64,000 bases of DNA, from assembly GCF_014201135.1 (NCBI RefSeq), contig NZ_JACHDR010000001.1, positions 1,860,001-1,924,000 of the forward strand, given 5' to 3'. Shown in pieces: positions 39,686-48,539 of the stretch (its first letter is position 1; every line of letters starts with the position of its first letter). Under the pieces are notes generated by a model. That model was not told where the DNA came from and did no database searches. It saw only the letters and a program-made list of their open reading frames with translations. Position numbers and translations under genes: made by a program. This DNA is from Neomicrococcus aestuarii (GTDB lineage Bacteria; Actinomycetota; Actinomycetes; Actinomycetales; Micrococcaceae).

Positions 39686-42090
39686 TGAATCCTGCGATGA
39701 AAACTCCCGCGAGCACCTACCGTTTCCAGATCCGCGAGAGCTTCACGCTCTTTGATGCGGCGAAGATGGTCCCGTATCTCCAGAAGTTGGGGATCGACTG
39801 GGTCTACGTGTCCCCGATCCTGACCGCGGAAGCGGGTTCGGATCACGGGTACGACGTCACGGATCCCACCACGGTGGATCCTTCGCGCGGTGGCGAGGCC
39901 GGTCTCGCGGCGCTGTCCCAGGCCGTTCATGCCGCTGGCATGGGCTTGCTCGTGGACATCGTCCCGAACCACATGGGCGTCGCCACGGCGTCCGCGAATA
40001 CGTGGTGGTGGGATCTGCTCACGCACGGCCAGGAGTCGCGGTACGCGGAAGCTTTCGATATCGATTGGGCGGCCGGGGGAGGGAAGGTTCGCCTTCCGGT
40101 TCTCGGCGATAGTCCGGATGAGCTTGAGGCTTTGGAGTACGACGACGCAGCTCGCCTCGTGCGGTACTACGACAAGACATTCCCTCTTGCGCCGGGGACG
40201 GAGGCTTCCACTGCTGGTTTGGCGGAGCAGCACTACGAGTTGGTGTCGTGGCGCGAGGCCGACGCAACCTTGAACTACCGCCGCTTCTTCGGCGTCACCA
40301 CTCTTGCCGGTGTGCGCGTGGAAGTTCCGTGGGTGTTCGATGAGTCCCATCAGGAGATCAAGCGTTGGTTTGATGAGGGACTCGTCGATGGGTTGCGTGT
40401 AGATCACCCGGACGGTCTCGCGGATCCTCGCGGGTACCTGGAGCGACTCAGCGAGATTACTGGCGGCGCCTACGTCTTGGTGGAGAAGATCTTGGAACCG
40501 GGCGAGCAGTTGCCCGAATCGTGGGAGTGCGCCGGAACCACCGGGTACGACGCGCTCGCCGACGTGGACCGCTTGTTTGTGGATCCGGCTGGCCGGGAGA
40601 TCCTCACGGATATGGTTCCCGTGGAGCGCTACGCCGAGATGACGCATGACACCAAGCGAGCCATTGCCGATGGCCTGCTGAACTCGGAAGTGCGCCGCCT
40701 CGCGCGGCTGGTTCCCGCCGATCTGCTGTCCGGCTCTGAAGACTCGGCGAGCGCTGGTCCCGACTTCGAGTCCCTCGTGGATGCGCTCGCAGAGATCCTG
40801 GCCAGCTTCCCCGTCTACCGCTCGTACCTCCCGGACGACGGCGCAGCTCACCTCGAGCTCGCCATCCTTTCGGCCCGAGTACACCGGCCAGATTTGGCCG
40901 AAGTGATTACCGCTTTGCACGAAGCGCTCCTGCCTGCAGTGGGTGCCGACGGCGAATCGCGCGACGGTGCAGTTGTAGACGGTGCAATGAGCGAGTTGGC
41001 GCTTCGGTTCCAGCAGACCTCTGGCATGGTCATGGCCAAGGGCGTCGAGGACACGGCGTTCTACCGCTACACCCGTTTGACCTCGCTCAATGAGGTGGGC
41101 GCGGATCCGTCCGTGTTCTCGGTGGAGCCTTTCGATCTGCATTTGAAGCTTGCAAAGCGTCATCTGCAATCGCCACATTCGATGACCACGTTGTCCACGC
41201 ATGACACCAAGCGGTCCGAGGACACTCGGGCCCGCATCTCCGTGTTGGCCGAGGTTCCAGCGAACTGGGCCGGAACGCTTGCCCAGTTGGAAGCCTTAGC
41301 GCCCATCGGCGACACGGCCTTTGCCGATTTGATGTGGCAAGCGCTCATTGGCGCGTGGCCCCTTTCCCGCGAGCGCGCCCACGCGTACGTGGAGAAAGCC
41401 GCCCGCGAAGCAGGCGATAGCACCACGTGGACGGACCCGGATGTTGAGTTCGAGTCCAAGATGCACGCCGCGGTGGATGCCGCCTTCGATTCCGAGGACG
41501 TCAAGAACCTGATCGAACGCGTCGTGGCCGGTGCTCAGCGTGCTGGAGATTCCAACGCACTGTCGGCCAAGCTCTTGCAGCTGACCATGCCCGGCGTTCC
41601 CGATGTTTATCAGGGCACCGAGCTCTGGGATCGGTCCCTTGTGGACCCAGACAACCGTCGCCCCGTGGACTTTGAGTTGCGGCAACGATTGCTTGCGGAC
41701 ATCGACAACTCGGCAACTAGTAGCACCGAAAATAGCGATGGCGAATCTGATGACAGCGAACTCGGTTTCACGAAGCTCGTCGTCGTCGCGGCAGCACTTC
41801 GTCTCAAGCGCGACCACCCCGACCTCTTCACGGGCTACGAGGCCGTGACGGTCGAAGGTACTGCCAAGGATCATGCGTTCGCGTTCGATCGTGGCGGGGC
41901 CATCACCGTCATTACGCGTTTGCCGCTCGGCCTGGACCGGATCGGCGGCTGGCAGGACACCACTCTCAAGGTGGAAGCCGGAACGTACCGTGACGAAATC
42001 TCGGGCAAGAGCGTGGAGAGCGACGGCTCTTTGCAGCTCAGCGAGGTTCTGTCCACGCTTCCGGTCGCGCTGTTGCGAAAGGTCTCCTAA
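39685..42090 (+). CDS. treY: Maltooligosyltrehalose synthase
   Basis: An 801-residue GH13 enzyme that turns the reducing-end alpha-1,4 bond of maltodextrin into alpha-1,1. It opens with [22 protein letters not shown], as in TreY, and has [23 protein letters not shown] (nucleophile) and [12 protein letters not shown] (acid). The ATG at 39685 overlaps the glgX stop. At two places, 40137-40152 and 40833-40848, the coding sequence contains the dispersed 16-bp element, encoding EYDDAARL and DDGAAHLE; both places are in variable parts of the family. The length is ~25 residues above the family norm. Confidence 0.95.
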   Translation: MNPAMKTPASTYRFQIRESFTLFDAAKMVPYLQKLGIDWVYVSPILTAEAGSDHGYDVTDPTTVDPSRGGEAGLAALSQAVHAAGMGLLVDIVPNHMGVATASANTWWWDLLTHGQESRYAEAFDIDWAAGGGKVRLPVLGDSPDELEALEYDDAARLVRYYDKTFPLAPGTEASTAGLAEQHYELVSWREADATLNYRRFFGVTTLAGVRVEVPWVFDESHQEIKRWFDEGLVDGLRVDHPDGLADPRGYLERLSEITGGAYVLVEKILEPGEQLPESWECAGTTGYDALADVDRLFVDPAGREILTDMVPVERYAEMTHDTKRAIADGLLNSEVRRLARLVPADLLSGSEDSASAGPDFESLVDALAEILASFPVYRSYLPDDGAAHLELAILSARVHRPDLAEVITALHEALLPAVGADGESRDGAVVDGAMSELALRFQQTSGMVMAKGVEDTAFYRYTRLTSLNEVGADPSVFSVEPFDLHLKLAKRHLQSPHSMTTLSTHDTKRSEDTRARISVLAEVPANWAGTLAQLEALAPIGDTAFADLMWQALIGAWPLSRERAHAYVEKAAREAGDSTTWTDPDVEFESKMHAAVDAAFDSEDVKNLIERVVAGAQRAGDSNALSAKLLQLTMPGVPDVYQGTELWDRSLVDPDNRRPVDFELRQRLLADIDNSATSSTENSDGESDDSELGFTKLVVVAAALRLKRDHPDLFTGYEAVTVEGTAKDHAFAFDRGGAITVITRLPLGLDRIGGWQDTTLKVEAGTYRDEISGKSVESDGSLQLSEVLSTLPVALLRKVS

Positions 42091-42093
42091 TCC

Positions 42094-43977
42094 ATGTCAA
42101 TCGTGTCCGTGTGGGCGCCTCACGCGCGCTCGGTGAAACTGGTCAAAGTCCACGAAGAAGGCAACGAAGCGCTGGAGATGACCCGCGCACCGGAACCTTC
42201 GGGCCGCGAACTTGATCAGCGCGGCGACGGCTGGTGGTTCGTGGAGGTCGACGCTCCATCGAGCACATCGAGCACATCGAGCGAAGCGGGTCCGCTTCGC
42301 TACGGTTTCATCGTGGAATCGGTAGCAGGAACCGCCGGCACACTCGAGACGCCTTTGCCGGATCCCCGCTCGCGCCGCCAACCGCTCGGCGTGCATGGAC
42401 CTTCTGAGCGCTGGGATGCGAAGGCGTTCCGGTGGACCAACTGCGAATGGCGCAACCCCGGTCTCTCCGGCGGAGCCATCTACGAACTCCACTTGGGCAC
42501 CTTCACTCCAGAAGGAACCTTGGACGCGGCCATCGAGAAACTCCCGTATCTCAAGGATCTTGGCATCACGTTTATCGAGCTGCTGCCGGTGAACTCCTTT
42601 AATGGCACGCATAACTGGGGCTATGACGGCGTCAGCTGGTTCGCCGTCCACGAGCAGTACGGCGGCCCCGAGGCGTACCAACGATTCGTCGACGCAGCCC
42701 ACCACGCTGGTCTCGGCGTCATCCAAGACGTCGTCTACAACCACTTGGGCCCTAGCGGAAACTACTTGCCGCAGTTCGGCCCGTATTTGAAACCGAGCGA
42801 GGCCAACACGTGGGGCGATTCGCTCAACCTCGACGGACCCGAGTCGGACGAGGTCCGCCGCTACATCATCGACAACGCCCTCATGTGGCTCACGGACTTC
42901 CGCGTGGATGGCCTGCGCTTGGACGCCGTGCACGCCCTCAAGGATGAGCGCGCCATGCACATTCTCGAAGAGATTGCGCTGCGCGTTGATCACCTCGAGG
43001 ACCGCTACGGCCACAAGTTCCTGATCGCGGAATCGGATCTGAACAATGACCGACTCATTCGCCCTAGCGAGCTCGGCGGCTTCGGCCTCGACGGCCAGTG
43101 GGACGACGACTACCACCACGCTATCCACGCCAACATCACCGGCGAATTGGACGGCTACTACGGCGACTTTGGTGGCGTAGGTGCGCTCGCCAAGACGATC
43201 ACGGATGGCTTCTTCCACAACAGTTCGTGGTCCAGCTTCCGCGTCCGCCATCACGGCCGGCCTATCGACAAGAAGAACGTCAGCCCCCTCCAGCTGGTGG
43301 TCTGCATCCAAGACCACGATCAAATCGGCAACCGCGCCGCCGGCGATCGCTGGAGCCCAGCGCTTGGCCCCGATCAGCTCATCCTCGGCGCCGCCCTGAA
43401 CATCCTGAGCCCCTTCACGCCCATGCTGTTCATGGGGGAGGAGTTCGCAGCGTCCACCCCGTGGCAGTTCTTCACGAGCCACCCGGAGACGGATCTCGGC
43501 GAAGCCGTCCGCTCCGGCCGCTTCGCAGAGTTCGAGCGCATGGGCTGGGACCGCGCCAAGGTTCCGGATCCTCAGGATGAGACGACGTTCCGCAACTCGG
43601 TCCTGCGCTGGGAGGAAGCAAACGAGTCCTCGGACACCGCTCACGGCACCGTGCTTGCGACCTACCGCGAGCTCCTGTCCCTTCGCAGTACGACGCCGCA
43701 GCTCACCGACCCGAGCTTCGCTTCCGTTGCGGTGGACTTCAGCGAGGAGGATCAGTGGCTCTTGCTGACGCGCGGCACCTCGTCCTCGGGGCGGGTGCAT
43801 ATCTTGTTCAATCTTTCCGCCCAACCGCAAGACCTCACGAGGGTGAGGGAGGCCGCTGGCTTGAGCGGCGGCGTCGTACTACAACTGTGGACTAGCCCCA
43901 ACTGCGGGGGAGAAGTCAGCGGCACCGCGCCCGGGTTCAGTGTGGTGGCGTGGGAGCAATTCGCGTCAATTGAATGA
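42094..43977 (+). CDS. treZ: Malto-oligosyltrehalose trehalohydrolase
   Basis: A 627-residue GH13 enzyme that releases trehalose from maltooligosyltrehalose. N-terminal [15 protein letters not shown] beta domain, then the barrel with [20 protein letters not shown] (nucleophile), AESDLNN (acid) and IQDHDQIGN. Only three bases separate it from treY. Codons at 42257-42283 are three tandem 9-bp units (CATCGAGCA), giving SSTSSTSS in a linker. Two copies of the dispersed repeat in opposite orientation lie near the C-terminal domain, at 43688-43703 and 43867-43879. With glgX and treY it forms the glycogen-to-trehalose route. Confidence 0.95.
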   Translation: MSIVSVWAPHARSVKLVKVHEEGNEALEMTRAPEPSGRELDQRGDGWWFVEVDAPSSTSSTSSEAGPLRYGFIVESVAGTAGTLETPLPDPRSRRQPLGVHGPSERWDAKAFRWTNCEWRNPGLSGGAIYELHLGTFTPEGTLDAAIEKLPYLKDLGITFIELLPVNSFNGTHNWGYDGVSWFAVHEQYGGPEAYQRFVDAAHHAGLGVIQDVVYNHLGPSGNYLPQFGPYLKPSEANTWGDSLNLDGPESDEVRRYIIDNALMWLTDFRVDGLRLDAVHALKDERAMHILEEIALRVDHLEDRYGHKFLIAESDLNNDRLIRPSELGGFGLDGQWDDDYHHAIHANITGELDGYYGDFGGVGALAKTITDGFFHNSSWSSFRVRHHGRPIDKKNVSPLQLVVCIQDHDQIGNRAAGDRWSPALGPDQLILGAALNILSPFTPMLFMGEEFAASTPWQFFTSHPETDLGEAVRSGRFAEFERMGWDRAKVPDPQDETTFRNSVLRWEEANESSDTAHGTVLATYRELLSLRSTTPQLTDPSFASVAVDFSEEDQWLLLTRGTSSSGRVHILFNLSAQPQDLTRVREAAGLSGGVVLQLWTSPNCGGEVSGTAPGFSVVAWEQFASIE

Positions 43978-43983
43978 GACAAG

Positions 43984-44868
43984 ATGAATATCGTGGATCT
44001 GAGCTCCTGGAAGCTCTGGCTTGAAGAACCTGGTGGTGAGTCAGAAAAGGACTGGTTTACTGATCCGGCACACGGCGATGATCCTGAACCCGAAGATCGG
44101 TGGATGTTCAAACCAACGCGACCAGAGCGGTCTCCGGATGAAGCATCGGCCGAGTACGCGGCAAGCATTATTGCCGACCTCATCAGTGTGCCAAGCGCGG
44201 ACGTACGACTAGCCGTTCTGAACGGACAAGCAGGTTGCATCTCGCGAAACGTCATTCGTACGAGAGGCCATAGCTTTTCGGAAGGCTCAGCTTTTCTCAG
44301 TGGACATGTTGAGAACTTCGACCCCAAAGACAGAAAGGCTCGAGGCCACAGCGCTGAGAACATTGTTTCGGTATAGACAACACTCGATCCTCCGGACGGT
44401 TCTTCACCAAAACTCTCTGCGATTGAAGTCTTCTGCGACTACTTGCTTTTCGATGGATTGATCGGGAATACGGATCGTCACAGTAACAACTGGGCCATCG
44501 AAGTCACTCTGGGCAAAAAGAATCGGCTCGCACCAAGTTTTGATCATGCGACAGCGATGGCAATCACCTCGCGAGGAGCCAGACGGGAGAAACTGCTTGC
44601 TGAACCGCAGGGCATCTTTGACTTTGCGGTCAAGGCCCGCGCACGTCAGTTCGAAGATGGGCAATCCAAGAGCCTGGTGGATTATGCGGCAGGCTTTTCG
44701 CGCCAGTTTGCTCCCGGTCGGCTTTCAGCGTGGGCGAGTAAACTCGAGGCACTGCGTGACGACGTGATTGAATCTCTGATTCAACAGTCCCAAATGTCTG
44801 GGCCGGCTGCTAAGTTGGCCAGTGAAATCATCAAGTGCAACCGAGAAAGGATCGTGGAGTGTCACTGA
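43984..44868 (+). pseudogene. HipA-like Ser/Thr kinase gene with an in-frame TAG at codon 131
   Basis: One frame of 295 codons encodes a HipA/phosphatidylinositol-kinase-like protein, except for TAG at 44374-44376. Before it: WMFKP with the ATP-binding K43 and EYAASIIADLISVPSADVRLA. After it, in the same frame: GLIGNTDRHSNNW (catalytic loop D164, H166, N169) and PSFDHA (D187, the metal-binding DFG equivalent). The two halves make a complete kinase; no frameshift is needed. Either the gene is broken by a single nonsense change, or the two halves are separate peptides (the second could start at ATG 44443). It is AT-richer than treZ. The stop overlaps the start of the HIRAN gene. Confidence 0.78.
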
Positions 44869-45587
44869 TATCAACTCAATCTGAAGCGCTAAACGACTCT
44901 CGGCACATTGATTCACTGCTCGTGACGTGGCAACATCCACTATCCCGCAAGTATTTTCTTGCCGGGGTTTTAGGTAGAGATCCATCTGGGATCTATACCT
45001 TTTCCTACTACCCTCAAGTATCGGACGCTCCTGATTTCCGTCCCATCCCGGGGTTCGATAACCTCGAGAAAAACTATCAGTCTCGTACGCTTTTTCCAGT
45101 TTTTTCAACTCGCGTGATGTCGTTGAAACGGCCTGACCGGCATGACTGGTTACGCTCTTTGGGGCTCACTGAAGAAGCGACTGAATTTGAGATTCTGGGA
45201 CGTTCGTTGGGTCGGAGAATTGCGGACACAATCGAGGTCTATCCAGAGCCGATCGTTGATTTCGCAAGAAAGTCCATTGAAGCAGAGGTCCCTATTCACG
45301 GGCTTCGCTATCACCCCGAAGGCGTTGGTTACGTCGATAGCGGACGACTTCAAGAAGGCGATACCGTTGAAATTCGGAACGAGCCCGAAAACGCGCACGA
45401 TTCCCGAGCGCAAGCGGTATTCACAGTAGAAGGCGTGAAGCTCGGCTACATTCCGGCACCCGTTCTGGACTATTTGTCTCAATGCACTGATCGAAAATTG
45501 TCCGCCTCCGGCACAGTTGTCCACGTGAATTCCGCCCTGGCCGAGCAACATCAAAAAATTACTCTGAATGTTGTGTGGGCGTACTAG
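44859..45587 (+). CDS. HIRAN-domain protein with HipA-N-terminal-like domain
   Basis: A 242-residue protein. Residues ~18-130 resemble the N-terminal subdomain of HipA (LLVTWQHPLSRKYFLAGVL, YTFSYYPQVSDAPDFRPIPGF, YQSRTLFPVFSTRVM). Residues ~143-235 are a HIRAN domain (IHGLRYHP, GDTVEIRNEPENAHDSRA, VKLGYIPAPVLDYL), known from Rad5-type proteins to bind DNA ends. The GTG at 44859 overlaps the kinase stop and has AAAGGA upstream. It therefore looks like the partner of the kinase in a two-gene, HipBST-like split system with no separate HipB. That role is inference; whether it neutralises the kinase is unknown. Confidence 0.8.
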   Translation: MSLISTQSEALNDSRHIDSLLVTWQHPLSRKYFLAGVLGRDPSGIYTFSYYPQVSDAPDFRPIPGFDNLEKNYQSRTLFPVFSTRVMSLKRPDRHDWLRSLGLTEEATEFEILGRSLGRRIADTIEVYPEPIVDFARKSIEAEVPIHGLRYHPEGVGYVDSGRLQEGDTVEIRNEPENAHDSRAQAVFTVEGVKLGYIPAPVLDYLSQCTDRKLSASGTVVHVNSALAEQHQKITLNVVWAY

Positions 45588-45669
45588 CCAGCGCATGACG
45601 CTTGTAATTTTGCGCCAGTAGTGCTTGACCGGCAAAGTTGGCGGCCCCTGTTAGTGGGAGACTAATAGC

Positions 45670-46170
45670 GTGGATACTCAAATCATCGTCACCATCATCG
45701 CCGGACTGCTCCTCGCGGTAGCCGCGCTCGGCACCATCTATCCGGTGCTTCCGGGCAGCATTCTGGCCATGGGCTCCTTGCTCGCATGGGCCTGGATTCT
45801 AGGCAGCACGCCCTCGTGGACCATGGGCATCATCGGCATGGCGCTGGTCGCCATCGGCTGGAGCGCGTCCGCGGTCCTGACCGGGCGAAACCTCAAACAG
45901 CAACAGATCCCCAGCAAGTCCATTGTGGTGGCCGTGGTCTGCGGCATCGTGGGCATGTTCGTCATCCCGGTGGTCGGCCTGTTTGTGGGCTTCGGCGTAG
46001 GACTTTTGGGCATGGAATTCGCGCGACGCAAGGACTTTGGGCTGGCGCTTCGCTCGGCCGGATCCGCGTTGAAGGCAACCGGTCTGGGCATCCTCGTGGA
46101 GTTCGGCATGGTGGCACTCGCGAGCTCCGCTTGGGTCATCGGCGTGATCTGGCACTTCGCGAGCCGCTAA
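45670..46170 (+). CDS. DUF456 membrane protein
   Basis: A 166-residue membrane protein with four or five hydrophobic segments (IVTIIAGLLLAVAALGTIYP, TMGIIGMALVAIGW, VVCGIVGMFVIPVVGLFVGFGVG, FGMVALASSAWVIGVIW). The glycine-rich GLFVGFGVGLLGMEFARR block is the DUF456 signature. Start is GTG with GGGAG about ten bases upstream. Function unknown. Confidence 0.82.
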   Translation: MDTQIIVTIIAGLLLAVAALGTIYPVLPGSILAMGSLLAWAWILGSTPSWTMGIIGMALVAIGWSASAVLTGRNLKQQQIPSKSIVVAVVCGIVGMFVIPVVGLFVGFGVGLLGMEFARRKDFGLALRSAGSALKATGLGILVEFGMVALASSAWVIGVIWHFASR

Positions 46171-46202
46171 ATATCCACAAGCACTCGCTAGTGCAAGCAA
46201 AG

Positions 46203-46219
46203 TGATCCAAATGGGATCA
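46203..46219 (+). promoter_or_regulatory. Small palindrome before the HTH gene
   Basis: TGATCC (46203-46208) and GGATCA (46214-46219) form an inverted repeat just before a CATAAT -10-like hexamer and the start at 46230. It may be an autoregulatory site for the small HTH protein. Confidence 0.4.
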
Positions 46220-46229
46220 TAATGGGGTT

Positions 46230-46445
46230 ATGCCACGTTTCTTGACCCTCCCCGATGTAGCCGAAATCCTCAACGTGAACCTGCCGCAAGTGCGTGCCCT
46301 CGTGCGAAGCGGCGAGCTGGTTGGCGTCCAAATTGGTGGACGTGGAATGTGGCGCGTGGAGGATGTCCAGCTTGAGGCGTACATCAAGCGCGCTTACGAA
46401 GAGACGGAAAAGCGCATCAACGCAGGGGCGGACGTCGAGGGCTAA
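46230..46445 (+). CDS. Small helix-turn-helix (excisionase/Rv2175c-like) DNA-binding protein
   Basis: A 71-residue protein made almost entirely of a MerR/excisionase-like HTH: FLTLPDVAEILNVNLPQVRALVRSGELVGVQIGGRGMWRVED. The DNA-binding regulator Rv2175c of mycobacteria has this type of domain. The tail is acidic. It has its own short promoter region. Targets unknown. Confidence 0.8.
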   Translation: MPRFLTLPDVAEILNVNLPQVRALVRSGELVGVQIGGRGMWRVEDVQLEAYIKRAYEETEKRINAGADVEG

Positions 46446-46493
46446 CGCTCGACACTAGTGGTGAGCGCGGGCAACGCGCATCAGCGCTTGCTC

Positions 46494-47093
46494 TCAGTAT
46501 TTTCCGGTAGTTGCCCAGTAAGTCATGCGCTGTTTAATAAGCAGAGCGAATTCAGGCGCGCCCGCGTCAACAAGGGCTTGGTGAAGCGTCTTATTCGATG
46601 ATTTTTTGGCCCAGTACTCAATTTGGCGTCGAGCCGCTTTACTAATAGCTTCGGGTCGACGCTGCGCGATGAGGCACAGCATCTCATCGGGGCGATAGAT
46701 TTCGAACTCGACGTCGTCCACGGCAGGCTCAAAGTCAGAGTAGTTTGCCGTTACTAGATAATCGACTTTGCCATGTTCTGCAGCCGCAATAACGTGACTG
46801 TCTAGTGGATCGCGCACTGTGGTGAGGTGCGTTTTGGAGATCTCATAGCCTGTAATTAGTGCTGCGGGAAAAGCCTCGCACAGCCGACGACGCCACCCGC
46901 CTATTTGCTGTTCAGACCAGCCTGGGTTCGCCTTGCGCACGTGATATTGATACTCGGTCATCACATCTTCGCTCCATCTGGGCTCGATGCCGTCAACTCC
47001 GGATTCTTGACTGATGATGCAAAACCAGTCGCGAAGTGTCCTCGAGACGAGAATGTTGGCGTCCAGAAATACGAGCGTGGCCCCTTGCTGCAT
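46494..47093 (-). CDS. PIN-domain ribonuclease toxin
   Basis: A 199-residue protein. The N-terminal PIN domain has the first acidic residue D11 (FLDANILVS), a middle Glu (EYQYHV) and RDPLDSHVIAAAEHGKVDYLVTANYSDF, which holds the second acidic cluster. After it lies an extra C-terminal alpha region of about 55 residues seen in the longer VapC-like (PIN_3) toxins. PIN toxins cleave RNA. It is downstream of, and 39 bp from, an HTH gene on the same strand that is its likely antitoxin. Confidence 0.82.
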   Translation of the reverse strand: MQQGATLVFLDANILVSRTLRDWFCIISQESGVDGIEPRWSEDVMTEYQYHVRKANPGWSEQQIGGWRRRLCEAFPAALITGYEISKTHLTTVRDPLDSHVIAAAEHGKVDYLVTANYSDFEPAVDDVEFEIYRPDEMLCLIAQRRPEAISKAARRQIEYWAKKSSNKTLHQALVDAGAPEFALLIKQRMTYWATTGKY

Positions 47094-47132
47094 GCTTTCA
47101 GCTTAGGCAGTCAGGGGCCACGGATCTCGAAA

Positions 47133-47591
47133 TTACTCTTGAAAGTCCAACGAGTCTTCGAATGCGCGAAGTTCATCGAAAGACTTCCGCTGCTTCTGCG
47201 TCCGTTGTTCAGCGAAGGCCTGAAGATCGGTTCGATCGAAGCGGGTGTGTGATCCCACCTTGTGTGAAGGAATTTCGCCGCTAGAAGCCAGCTTCATGAG
47301 CGTCGGGCGAGACATTCCAAGGAACTTTGCTGCTTCCACACTAGTGAGGGACTTTGAGAGGCGAGTTATTCCTACTGTTTCTCCGGCGGCTGCTAGGCGA
47401 AGGACAGCTTGGAGAAGTTCGCTGAGCGATTCGGGCACAGTAATCGTGTCACCTGTTGGTGATTCAATGCGGATCCGCAAGTCGTCCGGAGAAGCCTTTT
47501 CAAAATGTCGCGTGACTTCTCGGGCTTCTGTGCTCTGCGATGACGAAACGTCTATTGTCTGAACGCTCTGGATGTTGGAAGAGGTGGACAT
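47133..47591 (-). CDS. HTH (excisionase-type) antitoxin of the PIN toxin
   Basis: A 152-residue protein. The N-terminal half is disordered and Ser/Thr-rich; the middle holds a TVPESLSELLQAVLRLAAAGE helix; the C-terminal part is a MerR/excisionase-like HTH (LTSVEAAKFLGMSRPTLMKLASSGEIPSHKVGSHTRF). The tail RKSFDELRAFEDSLDFQE is acidic and fits a PIN-inhibiting segment. AAGGAG precedes the ATG. With the gene at 46494 it forms a toxin-antitoxin operon, antitoxin first. Confidence 0.8.
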   Translation of the reverse strand: MSTSSNIQSVQTIDVSSSQSTEAREVTRHFEKASPDDLRIRIESPTGDTITVPESLSELLQAVLRLAAAGETVGITRLSKSLTSVEAAKFLGMSRPTLMKLASSGEIPSHKVGSHTRFDRTDLQAFAEQRTQKQRKSFDELRAFEDSLDFQE

Positions 47592-47627
47592 GGTCTACTC
47601 CTTATTGCTTGCCTCAATTGTGACACG

Positions 47628-47648
47628 TAACTGCAATAACTGCAATAA
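47628..47648 (-). promoter_or_regulatory. Tandem direct repeat in the TA operon promoter
   Basis: Two 10-base units TAACTGCAAT follow one another at 47628-47647, 36 bases upstream of the antitoxin start. They are likely the autoregulatory operator bound by the HTH antitoxin. Confidence 0.5.
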
Positions 47649-47695
47649 GTGAAATCGGCAGATGCGCAAAAGTCAGAGATGTTTGGCTTGAACCC

Positions 47696-47950
47696 TTATT
47701 TGCGGCGCCGGAAGCTGAACGCGCCCACTAGCCAGCCGAGTAGGAACACCACGCCCAGCGTGAGCCAGAGCGGCGAATACATTTGGCTGAAAAAGAGCTC
47801 GATGCGCACGCGCTCGCGGTTCTGCAAGATAAACACGAAAACCACCATGACCAGCGCCACCGCGAGCCACTGCTTGGCCGAAATACGGTGGAGCCACCCT
47901 GAAAAACCTGACCCCGAGTTGGGGTCCTGGACGGGGTGCTGATCGCTCAT
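47696..47950 (-). CDS. LapA-domain (DUF1049) membrane protein
   Basis: An 84-residue protein with two hydrophobic segments (WLAVALVMVVFVFILQN and LWLTLGVVFLLGWLVGAF) joined by RERVRIELFF, the LapA_dom pattern. The N-terminus is hydrophilic. The ATGA at its start overlaps the marR stop, so both are translated from one message. Function unknown; LapA proteins are linked to lipopolysaccharide assembly in proteobacteria, a role that cannot apply here. Confidence 0.8.
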   Translation of the reverse strand: MSDQHPVQDPNSGSGFSGWLHRISAKQWLAVALVMVVFVFILQNRERVRIELFFSQMYSPLWLTLGVVFLLGWLVGAFSFRRRK

Positions 47951-48477
47951 TCTTCTACCTTAGAAGCTTCTGCACTCCGGTGCACGGCGTCGACGGCTTC
48001 GCTAATAAACTCCGTTAAGAGCGCTATCTGCTCGGGGGAGTACCGATCAATCACGGTCATGAGTGACATGGCGAGTGGCATAAACATGCGCCGACCATCC
48101 TCGGCCGCTTTAGGCGTAGCTTCTAAAACAACGCGACGGCGGTCGGTTTCGCTCGCGCGGCGGGTGACGTGCCCGCTCTTCACGAGGCGATCAATGAGGG
48201 CCGTAGTGGCTGGCGTCGAGAGGTTGACGGCCTTCGCGAGATCCGTGGGACTTAGTGACTCTCCTGCGAGCGACCCCTGCATGATGGCGCGCAGGGCATA
48301 CATATCCCGCTGCACCATTTTATTGTTTCCGCCCACCAGATGCGCGTAGTGATCCGAAGCGATCGTGAAATTTTGGAGTGCGTTGATCAGAGCAAACGCC
48401 TGAGGATCCGGGCGGTAGGCGCTCGGATCTTTTGGCCCACTAGCAGATGCGGGTGTCACGCTGTAATCTACTTCCAT
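47947..48477 (-). CDS. MarR-family transcriptional regulator
   Basis: A 176-residue winged-helix regulator. The core LSPTDLAKAVNLSTPATTALIDRLVKSGHVTRRASETDRRRVVLEATPK is the MarR pattern with the DxRR wing. It is divergent from an MMPL exporter gene and the short space between them holds a perfect palindrome, so it probably represses that exporter and releases it on drug binding. Confidence 0.92.
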   Translation of the reverse strand: MEVDYSVTPASASGPKDPSAYRPDPQAFALINALQNFTIASDHYAHLVGGNNKMVQRDMYALRAIMQGSLAGESLSPTDLAKAVNLSTPATTALIDRLVKSGHVTRRASETDRRRVVLEATPKAAEDGRRMFMPLAMSLMTVIDRYSPEQIALLTEFISEAVDAVHRSAEASKVEE

Positions 48478-48483
48478 AGTAAA

Positions 48484-48505
48484 ACTATTCTACTATCGAA
48501 TAGTA
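48484..48505. promoter_or_regulatory. Palindromic operator between marR and the MMPL gene
   Basis: Perfect inverted repeat ACTATTC-n7-GAATAGT (48484-48504) containing a second one, TACTAT-CGA-ATAGTA (48491-48505). It is six bases from the marR start, and is the expected type of site for a MarR dimer. Confidence 0.65.
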
Positions 48506-48539
48506 TCTTTCAAGATATAACCTATGAGGCGGAAGAGCA

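Noticed and set aside
42097-43830. 577-codon open frame antisense to treZ
   Set aside because: Antisense by-product of codon bias; treZ is certain from its motifs.
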